Below, piece by piece: positions 17,917 through 25,722 of a DNA stretch of 64,000 nt. The position numbers and the translations under genes are program-made. Source of the stretch: Saccharofermentans sp. (GTDB taxonomy: Bacteria > Bacillota > Clostridia > Saccharofermentanales > Saccharofermentanaceae); assembly GCA_024692235.1 (NCBI GenBank), contig JAILMW010000024.1, positions 93,748 through 157,747 on the forward strand, in the 5' to 3' direction. The notes beneath the pieces were generated by a model, which saw only the letters and a list, made by a program, of their open reading frames with translations, had not been told where the DNA came from and did no database searches. The first letter of the stretch is position 1, and the number at the start of each line of letters is the position of its first letter.

Positions 17917-18159
17917 TCAGAATTCCGCGTTCAACACGGCATTATCATTATCAGCGGTCCTCCGGTAAAGGATATCCATACAGGATGCCGCTTCATATTC
18001 CGATACCGCCCTGACAAGCTTCGGAGATGCGGAAACAGAAACGCGCACCGCGCTCTTTATCGCATTAATACTTTCTCTTATGGAATCATCACATTCAGTC
18101 ATCCGTTCCGCATACATCCTAAGATCGGATGCATCGTTGATCATATCTGATTCGTTCAT
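17917..18159 (-). CDS. Small helical partner of the copy-B peptidase
   Basis: The ORF track starts at 18270, but ATG 18159 with GAGGAAGAGAT upstream is the better start and gives 80 aa. The core 'DDSIRESINAIKSAVR' and 'PKLVRAVSEYEA' is homologous to the partner at 15586-15822. This is the first gene of the four-gene operon, directly downstream of a strong promoter at 18209-18237. Helical, soluble, no signal peptide. Predicted to bind the N-terminal helical domain of the neighbouring peptidase. Confidence 0.75.
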   Translation of the reverse strand: MNESDMINDASDLRMYAERMTECDDSIRESINAIKSAVRVSVSASPKLVRAVSEYEAASCMDILYRRTADNDNAVLNAEF

Positions 18160-18208
18160 ATCTCTTCCTCTTTCCACAAAGGTCCGCTTCCGAATAAACC
18201 TGTCAAAT

Positions 18209-18237
18209 AGTTTATATTTCTCTCGGTTTTTTGTCAA
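18209..18237 (-). promoter_or_regulatory. Promoter of the partner/peptidase operon
   Basis: TTGACA (18232-18237), 17-bp spacer, TAAACT (18209-18214) on the minus strand, 50 bp upstream of the first partner gene. No internal promoter or terminator was seen through to 13423. Confidence 0.75.
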
Positions 18238-18335
18238 TTTCCAGGATATTTGTTCAAGGTCAGATATCATATATCGCCGGATTTATGGTAAGGTAATATA
18301 TATTTTTGGCGGAATTGCCGCCCAGTGAGGGAATA

Positions 18336-19532
18336 ATGAAAAAACTAGGATTTGTAGTGCCGTGGTATGGTGACAAGATACCGGGCGGAGCAGAGATGGA
18401 GCTTCGCGGAATAAGCAAGCACCTGAAGGCATCAGGTCTTGACGTAGAGATATTAACCACTTGCATCGAGAAGTTCACGGCAGACTGGAACAAGGATCAC
18501 TATAAGCCCGGAGTGACCGAAGAAGGCGGCCTTACCATCAGAAGGTTCAAGGTAAGGAAGAGAGATACCGCAGGATTCGATGCCATCAACCTTAAGCTCA
18601 TGAACGATCAGAAGATCACTCCCGAAGAAGAGAAATACTTCATTCAGGAGATGGTCAACAGCACTGATCTTTACGATTATATAAAAGAGCACAAGGACGA
18701 CTACGATCTTTTTGTATTCATCCCTTATATGTTCGGTACGACTTTCTACGGAATAAAGGCATGCCCCGAGAAGGCAGTCCTTATCCCCTGTCTTCACGAC
18801 GAGTCCTATGCTTATATGGATATCTACAAGGAAGCCTTCGAGAACATGGCGGGAGCCATATACCACGCCAAGAACGAATACCTCCTTGCAAATAAGATCT
18901 ACGATCTTTCCAAGGTCGAGCAGGCAGTATTAGGCGAAGGTATCGACACTGAATTCGAGTACGACGCCGACCGCTTCAGGAAGACTACCGGCATAGAAGA
19001 TCCCTTTATCCTCTACGCAGGGCGTAAGGATGCAGGTAAGAATATCTATCTCCTTATAGATTATTTCAGAGAATATAAGCACCGTCATAAGGACAGCGAC
19101 CTCAAGCTTGTACTTATCGGCGGAGGCGAAGTAGATATCCCCGACGATATCAAGGATCAGGTCATCGACTTGGGCTTTGTAGACAAGCAGGTAAAGTACG
19201 ACGGTTGTGCAGCAGCTCTTACTCTCTGTCAGCCTTCCATCCACGAGAGCTTCTCTCTTGTACTTATGGAGAGCTGGCTTTGCGAGCGTCCCGCACTTGT
19301 ACATGCCGACTGCGACGTCACCAGAGGCTTTGCACAGGAATCCAACTCAGCTCTCTACTTCAAGGACTACTACGAATTCGAAGGCTGTATCGATTACTAC
19401 ATAAGCCACGAAGATATAGCAAGCCGCATGGGAAAGACCGGAAGAGAATTCGTACTTTCCAACTTCAAGTGGGACATAATCGTCGAAAGATATACAGAAT
19501 TCTTCAAAAAGGTTGCTGACAAGACAAAGTGA
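18336..19532 (+). CDS. Glycosyltransferase (GT4-like, GT-B fold)
   Basis: Predicted cytoplasmic GT-B glycosyltransferase of about 398 aa. The track start (TTG 18306) is rejected for ATG 18336, which follows GAGGGAATA. The N-terminal Rossmann domain opens 'LGFVVPWYGDKIPGGAEMEL'. The C-terminal nucleotide-sugar domain has 'ILYAGRKDAGKNIYLLIDYF', 'LKLVLIGGGEVDIPD' and the EX7E-like 'PSIHESFSLVLMESWLCERP'. It is transcribed divergently from the LXG-like operon. Donor and acceptor unknown; envelope polysaccharide synthesis is the usual role. Confidence 0.88.
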   Translation: MKKLGFVVPWYGDKIPGGAEMELRGISKHLKASGLDVEILTTCIEKFTADWNKDHYKPGVTEEGGLTIRRFKVRKRDTAGFDAINLKLMNDQKITPEEEKYFIQEMVNSTDLYDYIKEHKDDYDLFVFIPYMFGTTFYGIKACPEKAVLIPCLHDESYAYMDIYKEAFENMAGAIYHAKNEYLLANKIYDLSKVEQAVLGEGIDTEFEYDADRFRKTTGIEDPFILYAGRKDAGKNIYLLIDYFREYKHRHKDSDLKLVLIGGGEVDIPDDIKDQVIDLGFVDKQVKYDGCAAALTLCQPSIHESFSLVLMESWLCERPALVHADCDVTRGFAQESNSALYFKDYYEFEGCIDYYISHEDIASRMGKTGREFVLSNFKWDIIVERYTEFFKKVADKTK

Positions 19533-19665
19533 CATAAAGCACAAAAGACTAAGACATCGACCATATAAAAACTGTCATAGAATCAGCACCTGTATTACTC
19601 AAATGAGATATAATAGGAGCAGGCAAACAAAGATTTTTGAAGAAAGATAAGATGGAGGAATGATT

Positions 19666-19896
19666 ATGACATCCGTAAAAGTTAAGTTGATGGAAATAAA
19701 CGATGTTAAGGATTTTGTGGCAGCTGCAAGCCTTTGCGCTTTTGATGTAGACCTCATCTCCGGAAGATATACGGTAGATGCAAAGAGCCTTATGGGTATC
19801 TTCAGTATCGTTCCTTCCGACAGTCTCGAGTGCAATATCTACAGCGACAACTGTGATGAGTTCTTGAACGATATCAAGAAGTTCATCGTAGAATAA
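19666..19896 (+). CDS. HPr-like protein lacking the phosphorylatable histidine
   Basis: About 76 aa. The second ATG (19666) is chosen because GGAGG at 19654-19658 is correctly spaced for it and only one base from the first ATG. The fold signature of PTS HPr is recognisable: 'FVAAASLCAFDVDLISGRY', 'VDAKSLMGIF' (the Ser-46 region) and 'EFLNDIKKFI'. The catalytic loop GLHARPA around His-15 is absent, replaced by 'EINDVKD'. It therefore cannot act as a PEP-dependent phosphocarrier and may be regulatory. Followed by a good terminator. Confidence 0.8.
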   Translation: MTSVKVKLMEINDVKDFVAAASLCAFDVDLISGRYTVDAKSLMGIFSIVPSDSLECNIYSDNCDEFLNDIKKFIVE

Positions 19897-19915
19897 GATC
19901 TTACATTCAGCAATA

Positions 19916-19944
19916 AAAAGGCCTGTGGGATCTGCAGGCCTTTT
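19916..19944 (+). terminator. Terminator of the HPr-like gene
   Basis: AAAAGGCCTG/CAGGCCTTTT stem with a 9-nt loop, ending in TTTT. Confidence 0.85.
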
Positions 19945-19977
19945 ATGTTGTCCTTATCTTCTATATTCTTATCAGCC

Positions 19978-20520
19978 TCAGTAATGAGGAAGTCCCGCGA
20001 ACAGAGGCTCGATATCAAAGTTGCCCTTGAGCATGGATCCTATCCTTATAAGTTCCATACTGTTCATTACGTCGTATATAGCTTCGACAGGATCGTAGAC
20101 TCCCGTATATCCGCTCTCTGTATAGTATCTGATGCAGATACGATCATCTTCGAGGAAGAACTCGGGCTCGCGTCCGTTGTCGTCAAGCTGCAGGAATACA
20201 GTCAGAAGTGTATATCCCTTTACTGTCTCTATGACATCTTCGATACCGTATGTCATACCGGAATCGGAACCCTTGAAGTATAGCATCTGCTCGCGCTCAA
20301 GAACATATCCGCCGATAAGATCCAATACTTCATTAAAGGACCTGAAAGAAAGATCGAGGATAGAAGGATCTTCATAAGATGAAATATAGTTCCAGGCTCC
20401 CGCTACATACTGATAAGCGAGCTTAGAAGCCGCAGGATCGCTACCCAACGAATCAAACAGGGTCAGGAAGCTGTCCTGAAGTCTCATCATATCATAAGAA
20501 CTGTTATTGTTGTGATCCAT
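19978..20520 (-). CDS. Conserved hypothetical, 180 aa
   Basis: The track ORF (229 aa) is trimmed to ATG 20520, which follows a very strong GGGGGGAGGTGACC site. The product MDHNNNSSYDMMRL... is soluble, acidic and mixed alpha/beta ('EFFLEDDRICIRYYTESGYTGVYDPVEAIYDVM'). No signal peptide or catalytic motif is visible and I do not recognise the family. A TATAAT box upstream, about 80 bp before the start, could be the promoter. Convergent with the HPr-like gene. Confidence 0.65.
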   Translation of the reverse strand: MDHNNNSSYDMMRLQDSFLTLFDSLGSDPAASKLAYQYVAGAWNYISSYEDPSILDLSFRSFNEVLDLIGGYVLEREQMLYFKGSDSGMTYGIEDVIETVKGYTLLTVFLQLDDNGREPEFFLEDDRICIRYYTESGYTGVYDPVEAIYDVMNSMELIRIGSMLKGNFDIEPLFAGLPHY

Positions 20521-20685
20521 CCGGGTCACCTCCCCCCGTTTACACTTTCTTAAAGTGTCTGAAACACCCTGTTTACAAGGGTTTTCAGCTAATTCGATTA
20601 TAGCATCACGGACATAGGAACGCTCGTTAAAACGGCAAGTTTCTTCGTTTGTTTTCTTCGTGTTCAACTCCCGTTAATATATGAA

Positions 20686-20722
20686 CAAGAAAAGAGGATG
20701 CCTCAACAGATGAGACATCCTC
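20686..20722 (-). terminator. coaX terminator
   Basis: Minus-strand GAGGATG...CATCCTC stem followed by TTTTCTT, 25 bp after the coaX stop. Confidence 0.8.
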
Positions 20723-20746
20723 CGGTTATTGCATTTCGAACAGAAT

Positions 20747-21520
20747 TCAGTTCTTACCCTTGTTCTTCTCGTAGAGAAGGTTCAATCCGTCGATTATTAT
20801 GTCAGGCTCCAAGTGGAACTTCCTGTTGCAGTAAGGAGCGACCAGAGGGCTTACACCACCTGTAAGAACTGCCGTGACGGAAGTACCCATCTCCTTCTCT
20901 ATCCTGTCGATTATGCCGTCGAGCATAGATGCGCAACCTATAAGAGAACCTGAACGCATGCAGTCAACGGTATTGGTACCGATGAGCTTACAGTTACCCG
21001 TAAGGTCGATATAAGGAAGCTGAGCTGCTATGGATGAGAGGGCATTGATAGATACCCAGAGACCCGGGATGATCATGCCGCCTAAGTAGGAGCCGTCTTC
21101 ATTGATAACTGACACAGTTGTAGCAGTACCCATATCGACTATTGCGATAGGAAGCTTGAACTTAGCCTTAGCAGCTACCGCAGCAACGATAAGGTCTGAT
21201 CCCACCGCAGCGGGGTTATCAGTCCTGATATCAAGTCCTGTCTTGATGCCGGGGCCTACTACCATTATGTCTATTCCCGTAAGGATCTTAACTGCCTGAG
21301 GAAGGACCGTCTGCAGATAAGGAACAACGGAAGATATTATTCCGCCTTCGATATCGGCAACGTCCACCTGATAAAGAGCCAGGATGCCCTGGATATCAAG
21401 TGCGTACTGATCGGCTGTCTTATTACGATCTGTGGCGATCCTTACCGAGAAGAACTCTTCACCGTTCCTTATTCCGCCAAGTACGATATTCGTATTACCT
21501 ACATCGATAGCCAGGATCAT
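20747..21520 (-). CDS. coaX: Type III pantothenate kinase
   Basis: Phosphorylates pantothenate, the first step of coenzyme A synthesis; the type III enzyme is not feedback-inhibited by CoA. The 257-aa ASKHA-fold protein begins 'MILAIDVGNTNIVLGG' (phosphate loop and catalytic Asp6), and has 'GADL'-type substrate region 'AAVGSDLIVAAVAA', 'IVDMGTATTVSVIN' and 'LGGMIIPGL'. Start 15 bp after the ECF S-component stop, so the two genes are an operon. The divergent coaBC gene acts one step later. Confidence 0.96.
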   Translation of the reverse strand: MILAIDVGNTNIVLGGIRNGEEFFSVRIATDRNKTADQYALDIQGILALYQVDVADIEGGIISSVVPYLQTVLPQAVKILTGIDIMVVGPGIKTGLDIRTDNPAAVGSDLIVAAVAAKAKFKLPIAIVDMGTATTVSVINEDGSYLGGMIIPGLWVSINALSSIAAQLPYIDLTGNCKLIGTNTVDCMRSGSLIGCASMLDGIIDRIEKEMGTSVTAVLTGGVSPLVAPYCNRKFHLEPDIIIDGLNLLYEKNKGKN

Positions 21521-21535
21521 AAATGATTCTCCTTA

Positions 21536-22147
21536 TTATTTGTCTCTCTTAAGAGCTGCTGCGACACCCTTTGCAACAGATCCGCCTATTACAAGTCCGG
21601 TTGCCCACTCGATAAGGCCCTGAACACCTACGAGCAAGATAACGAACATCAAAGCATTGCTTGCACCCTTGGATTCAACAAGGCCCTGAATGAATTCCGT
21701 GTGATAAAAGAACAATACGATATAGCCCATGAAAAGGATCGTATTTAACATGGGCGCCATAAGGCCGCCTGCAAAGTAGCACCAGATCTTCTTTCTGTCG
21801 ATCTTCTTAAACACGAGGAATAATAAACCTGTAAGGAATCCTACAAGTGTACGTGTTACTACGCAAAGGATAAATGTGTGAACAGGGCTTGTCTGGAAGA
21901 AGAATCCGGTCATTCCGGATGCACCCGTTATGGCATCGTAAAAGCTCATAAAGCCGTAGACGCATCCGAGGATAGCACCTGCGACAGGTCCTAAGAGCAT
22001 AGCGCCGATAGCTATGGGAACCATGGTAAGTGTCATTACGAGGGGACCTACAGGGATCGAAGATAACCCTGTGAGCTTCATCACGATGATGACTGCGATA
22101 AAGATGGCGATCTCCACCATCTTCAAGATCTTTTGTCTGTTATTCAT
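21536..22147 (-). CDS. ECF transporter S component, probably pantothenate-specific
   Basis: Substrate-capture membrane subunit for an energy-coupling-factor vitamin importer; the shared ATPases and T component are not in this window. The 203-aa protein has about six hydrophobic helices ('MVEIAIFIAVIIVMKL', 'LLGPVAGAILGCVYGFMSF', 'ALMFVILLVGVQGLIEW') and a cytoplasmic Lys-rich end. Direct operon linkage with coaX and proximity to coaBC point to pantothenate (PanT-like) as ligand; this is contextual inference. The ribosome site is AAGGAGGTACAT. It is preceded by a structured leader. Confidence 0.85.
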   Translation of the reverse strand: MNNRQKILKMVEIAIFIAVIIVMKLTGLSSIPVGPLVMTLTMVPIAIGAMLLGPVAGAILGCVYGFMSFYDAITGASGMTGFFFQTSPVHTFILCVVTRTLVGFLTGLLFLVFKKIDRKKIWCYFAGGLMAPMLNTILFMGYIVLFFYHTEFIQGLVESKGASNALMFVILLVGVQGLIEWATGLVIGGSVAKGVAAALKRDK

Positions 22148-22154
22148 ATGTACC

Positions 22155-22271
22155 TCCTTGCTCGTGCTCCGTTAGTCCGGATACACCGCTAAAAGAATAA
22201 CGACTGACGTTCTTGCCTCATGTTATCCTCCCGCCCCTTACGGGTACGAGGGACTAAGACTTCACATCGTC
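22155..22271 (-). promoter_or_regulatory. Structured leader RNA (candidate riboswitch) upstream of the ECF S component/coaX operon
   Basis: From the predicted start site (TATAAT at 22278-22283) the minus-strand leader of about 125 nt folds by eye into an outer 7-bp stem TTAGTCC (22251-22257) with GGACTAA (22172-22178). This encloses a hairpin CCTC-CCC-GTAA-GGG-GGAGG-like and a second arm closed by ATAAC/GTTAT. The 3' strand of the outer stem ends about 15 nt before the ribosome site. It does not match THF, TPP, cobalamin, preQ1, purine or c-di-GMP consensus as I remember them. Control may be at translation. Confidence 0.5.
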
Positions 22272-22277
22272 GTCTCG

Positions 22278-22307
22278 ATTATACCCTACTTTTTTCTTTT
22301 GCAACAA
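22278..22307 (-). promoter_or_regulatory. Promoter of the ECF S component/coaX operon
   Basis: TTGTTG (22302-22307), 18-bp spacer, TATAAT (22278-22283) on the minus strand. Confidence 0.6.
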
Positions 22308-22340
22308 CAAATTCCCTTTTGTCAGTTTGCACCATGTTTC

Positions 22341-22368
22341 TTGCATTACATGCCTTTTGTGTTACAGT
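22341..22368 (+). promoter_or_regulatory. coaBC promoter
   Basis: TTGCAT, 16-bp spacer, TACAGT. It is flanked by the inverted repeat GTCAGTT (22321-22327) and AACTGAC (22375-22381), which could be a regulator site pair. Confidence 0.45.
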
Positions 22369-22405
22369 ATGAGCAACTGACAGTTTTACATGGAGGGTTT
22401 CTTCT

Positions 22406-23596
22406 ATGCTCAAGGGAAAGAATATCTTACTCGGAGTTACAGGCGGTATCGCATGCTATAAGGCATGTGAGCTTACTTCGCTTCTTATAAAGCAGCACGC
22501 AAACGTTCAGGTCATAATGACGGAGAATGCCACTAAGTTCGTGTCACCTGTTACTTTCGAGCAGCTTTCCGGCAACAAAGCTCTTGTCGATACTTTTGAC
22601 AGGAACTTTCAGCACAATGTAGAGCACATATCCGTAGCAGACAAGACGGACATGGTCATCATCGCTCCTGCTACCGCCAATGTCATAGCTAAGCTTGCCA
22701 ACGGACTTGCCGACGACATGCTTACGACAACGGTCCTTGCATGCAGATGTCCCAAGGCTATAGCTCCCGCCATGAATACGGCCATGTATGAGAATCCGGT
22801 TACGCAGGATAACATCGCTAAGCTCGTTCACTACGGCTGGGAGATAATCGAGCCCGATTCAGGACGTCTTGCCTGCGGCGCGGTAGGCAAAGGCAAGCTC
22901 CCCGATCCTTCAAGGCTCCTTGAAGCCGTACTTCATACAGCAGCATCTAAGAAGGATATGACAGGACTTAATGTACTTGTTACCGCAGGTCCTACAAGAG
23001 AAGCTTTAGATCCCGTAAGATATCTTACGAACCATTCTTCAGGTAAGATGGGTTATGCCATCGCCAAAGCAGCTTCCAACCGCGGTGCAAACGTTACTCT
23101 GGTATCAGGCCCCACTAACCTTACTAAGCCTTCTTATATCGACGTAGTAGACATAGAGTCCGCCAAGGATATGTACGAAGCCGTATCTTCAAGAGCGGAT
23201 AAGATGGACATAATCATCAAGGCTGCTGCAGTAGCAGACTACAGGCCCGCAACTGTTGCCGACAACAAGATAAAGAAGAGTGATGATGATCTCTCCATAC
23301 CTCTTGAGAGGACTACGGATATCCTCAAGACATTAGGCGCGAACAAGAAGCCCGGTCAGTTCCTCTGCGGGTTCTCCATGGAGACGGAGAATATGATCGA
23401 GAACAGCAAGGCAAAGCTTACCAAGAAGAACCTTGATATGATCGCGGCAAATAACGTCAAGGTAGACGGAGCCGGATTCGGAGTAGATACCAACGTATTG
23501 ACGCTTATAACTTCCGACTCGTGCACCGAGTTGCCGCTTATGAGCAAAGCGCAAGCCGCAGACGCGCTGTTAGATGAGATACTTAAGAGAAGATAA
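22406..23596 (+). CDS. coaBC: Bifunctional phosphopantothenoylcysteine decarboxylase / phosphopantothenate-cysteine ligase
   Basis: Catalyses the second and third steps of CoA synthesis from 4'-phosphopantothenate. The 396-aa protein has an N-terminal flavin decarboxylase (CoaC) domain with 'LLGVTGGIACYKACELTSLL', the catalytic His in 'VEHISVADKTDMVIIAPATANVIAK' and the substrate clamp 'APAMNTAMY'. The C-terminal CoaB domain has 'VLVTAGPTREALDPVRYLTN' and 'KIKKSDDD'. The ribosome site is GGAGGGTTTCTTCT. Divergent from the ECF S component/coaX operon, giving a compact CoA locus. Confidence 0.96.
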   Translation: MLKGKNILLGVTGGIACYKACELTSLLIKQHANVQVIMTENATKFVSPVTFEQLSGNKALVDTFDRNFQHNVEHISVADKTDMVIIAPATANVIAKLANGLADDMLTTTVLACRCPKAIAPAMNTAMYENPVTQDNIAKLVHYGWEIIEPDSGRLACGAVGKGKLPDPSRLLEAVLHTAASKKDMTGLNVLVTAGPTREALDPVRYLTNHSSGKMGYAIAKAASNRGANVTLVSGPTNLTKPSYIDVVDIESAKDMYEAVSSRADKMDIIIKAAAVADYRPATVADNKIKKSDDDLSIPLERTTDILKTLGANKKPGQFLCGFSMETENMIENSKAKLTKKNLDMIAANNVKVDGAGFGVDTNVLTLITSDSCTELPLMSKAQAADALLDEILKRR

Positions 23597-23600
23597 GGGA

Positions 23601-23640
23601 AAGGCTCTGTGATGACCACAGAGCCTTCTTATTATTTTTT
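23601..23640 (+). terminator. coaBC terminator
   Basis: AAGGCTCTGTG/CACAGAGCCTT perfect 11-bp stem followed by CTTATTATTTTTT. Confidence 0.88.
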
Positions 23641-23736
23641 ATTTCTTTCTGTTCTTACATATGCGATATATCTTACCGCGCCTATCAGAAGAATACCCGC
23701 ACAAAATGCCACTCCTATTACATTTCCCATATCCAT
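23632..23736 (-). CDS. 34-aa single-pass membrane peptide
   Basis: Below the ORF-track cut-off. It encodes MDMGNVIGVAFCAGILLIGA followed by VRYIAYVRTERNKK. A classic AAAGGAGGCAGG ribosome site lies 8 bases before ATG 23736. One hydrophobic helix of about 20 residues is followed by a positively charged tail, so topology would be N-out, C-in. The stop codon lies in the T-run of the coaBC terminator (convergent). Function unknown; similar tiny membrane peptides serve as transporter or kinase modulators or as type I toxins, none of which can be shown here. Confidence 0.65.
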   Translation of the reverse strand: MDMGNVIGVAFCAGILLIGAVRYIAYVRTERNKK

Positions 23737-23853
23737 CTTATCCTGCCTCCTTTATCTTTATGACCATATCTTAACAGTCGAAGTTCAAGCAAGAGCAAAA
23801 ACAAGATCAAGAAATATTAAAGAAGGTAACGGGCGAACCGCAACAGTAATATA

Positions 23854-24513
23854 TCAAAGATAGGAGAAGTCTCTTTGCATGTCGGTAACAAGTTCCGGTG
23901 AATCTTTCTTCATGAGCTCGATAAGGCGCTCTGTATTAGAGCTTTCCTTGCGGATAGCTTCAAGCTCCGACTGTGTGATACCGACAAGCTGAAGGAAGTC
24001 GACTCTTCCGTGTACCGTATCCTGACCGGAAGCGGTAGTATCCTCTACTACAAGAAGTGCCGTTATAAGAGAAGGCGTTCCTTCATGGATAGAAGAACCG
24101 TTACCTCCGATATGATCGCCTGCTACAAAATACTTCTCACTCTTGTATGTGTATCTTGCGAGGTTGCTTAAGACATTTATGGCCCACATGCAATCGGAAG
24201 GCTCCTTCTCCTTAAGCTTCATTGTCATCTCATATCCCCAGCGGCTGTATTCTTCGCCGAAGGAATCGGGCTCACAATAAAGTTCCGTCATACCGAATGT
24301 AACTATATGAAGATACCCTGCTTCGTTCTTATAGACAGAGAAACCGTCTAAGTATTCTTCTCCTCCGAATATCGCTCTCTTGGGCATGAGCGTCCCGTAG
24401 TGGGAAGGTTCCTGCCCCGGGTATAATCTAGAGAACTCTCCTTCGATCGCGTCCCATCCGGGAGCCCAATCATCATCGGAATTCATCTTCTCTATATATT
24501 CTTCTTTGGTCAT
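23854..24513 (-). CDS. Suppressor-of-fused (SUFU) domain protein
   Basis: A 219-aa protein of the bacterial SUFU family. Recognised by 'APGWDAIEGEFSRLYPGQEPSHYGT', 'LDGFSVYKN...YLHIVTFGMTELY' and 'EMTMKL'. In bacteria this domain is a common immunity protein of polymorphic-toxin systems, but also occurs alone. Here no toxin gene is adjacent, although the peptidase modules lie about 6 kb away. The ribosome site GGAGAGGGACAGACT precedes ATG 24513. Function therefore open. Confidence 0.85.
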   Translation of the reverse strand: MTKEEYIEKMNSDDDWAPGWDAIEGEFSRLYPGQEPSHYGTLMPKRAIFGGEEYLDGFSVYKNEAGYLHIVTFGMTELYCEPDSFGEEYSRWGYEMTMKLKEKEPSDCMWAINVLSNLARYTYKSEKYFVAGDHIGGNGSSIHEGTPSLITALLVVEDTTASGQDTVHGRVDFLQLVGITQSELEAIRKESSNTERLIELMKKDSPELVTDMQRDFSYL

Positions 24514-24649
24514 AGTCTGTCCCTCTCCTTAAAAAGTATCTGCTAAGATTATAACGCAAGGATAGTTCAAAAGTTCAGAACAATATGCGCTTACGATACT
24601 GCTCGAAATGCCATAAAATCTACAACATACTACGACAGGAGAATACGTT

Positions 24650-25666
24650 ATGAGCCTTAAGACAGCATTCGGATCAAGATTTAAGATCGGCGCCGCAATA
24701 TCAAGAAAGAATCTTAATACAAAACAAAGGACTGACCTCCTTCTCAAGGAATTCAACAGCTTCACCTGCGAGAATGACATGAAGCCGATGTTCTTCCTGG
24801 ACGAAGAAGAGAATCTAAAAGATGCTGCTAAGTACAACCTGTCTCCTAAGCTCAGGTTCGATATAGCTGTTCCCTATCTGGAATTTGCAAAGAAGAATGA
24901 TATTGCCATGAGAGGTCATACTCTGGTATGGCATAACCAGACACCCAAATGGTTCTTCTACGAAGACTACGACGAGAATAAGAACTTCGCATCAAGAGAT
25001 GTTATGCTCTCAAGACTCGAGAATTATATAAAGGGTGTTCTTACATTCGTACAGGATGAATACCCCGATATCATCTACGCCTGGGATGTAGTTAACGAGA
25101 TAATAGAAGAGGGCGATTACCGAAGATCCTTATGGACAAAAGTCGTAGGCGAAGACTTCTTCATAAAAGCTTTTGAATATGCAAGGAAGTATGCAGACAA
25201 GAATGTAAAACTCTTCTATAACGACTACAATACTTTCGAAGAAGAAAAGAGAGATCTTATCTTAGAGAAAGTCTTAAAGCCTCTTATGAACAAGGGTCTT
25301 GTAGACGGTATGGGAATGCAGTCTCATCTTGTCTTAGGCGAGCACGACTTAGATCTCTACTCCAAGGCACTTGATATATACGGCAAGACGGGACTTGAGA
25401 TACAGATAACGGAACTTGATATCCATATAGCAGATAACAGCGATGAAGCTATGGATAAACTTGCAGACATGTATGAGAAACTCTTCAAGATCTTAGTAAG
25501 TGCTAAGGACGACAGAAGAGCCGATATCACATCAGTAACTTTCTGGAATCTTCAAGATGAAGATTCGTGGCTCACTTCATTCAGGAAAGAGACAAGTTAT
25601 CCGCTTCTGTTCCATAATGAAGGCGAATACAAAAAAGCATACTACAGCGTTATAAAGACTGCATAA
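24650..25666 (+). CDS. GH10 endo-1,4-beta-xylanase, cytoplasmic
   Basis: Cleaves beta-1,4-xylan or xylo-oligosaccharides with retention. The 338-aa single-domain GH10 barrel has the acid/base Glu in 'AWDVVNEIIEEGDY' (about residue 149), the nucleophile Glu in 'IQITELDIHI' (about 252), 'MRGHTLVWHNQTPKWFF' and 'SVTFWNLQDEDSWL' for the subsite region. No signal peptide or carbohydrate-binding module, so it should work inside the cell on imported (aldouronic) xylo-oligosaccharides, as known for XynA2-type enzymes. The ribosome site is ACAGGAGAATACGTT. A bidirectional terminator follows. Confidence 0.95.
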   Translation: MSLKTAFGSRFKIGAAISRKNLNTKQRTDLLLKEFNSFTCENDMKPMFFLDEEENLKDAAKYNLSPKLRFDIAVPYLEFAKKNDIAMRGHTLVWHNQTPKWFFYEDYDENKNFASRDVMLSRLENYIKGVLTFVQDEYPDIIYAWDVVNEIIEEGDYRRSLWTKVVGEDFFIKAFEYARKYADKNVKLFYNDYNTFEEEKRDLILEKVLKPLMNKGLVDGMGMQSHLVLGEHDLDLYSKALDIYGKTGLEIQITELDIHIADNSDEAMDKLADMYEKLFKILVSAKDDRRADITSVTFWNLQDEDSWLTSFRKETSYPLLFHNEGEYKKAYYSVIKTA

Positions 25667-25668
25667 CA

Positions 25669-25700
25669 AAAAGGAGGATAGCTTGTAACTATCCTCCTTT
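25669..25700. terminator. Bidirectional terminator between xylanase and H1-like gene
   Basis: AAAGGAGGATAG/CTATCCTCCTTT 12-bp stem with a 7-nt loop; A-rich on the left and T-rich on the right, between convergent genes. Confidence 0.8.
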
Positions 25701-25722
25701 ATCGTTATCGGTATATTATTGA

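Noticed and set aside
20521-20667. 49-residue N-terminal extension of the 180-aa hypothetical
   Set aside because: ATG 20520 follows a GGGGGGAGGTGA site and the extension covers a probable promoter (TATAAT).
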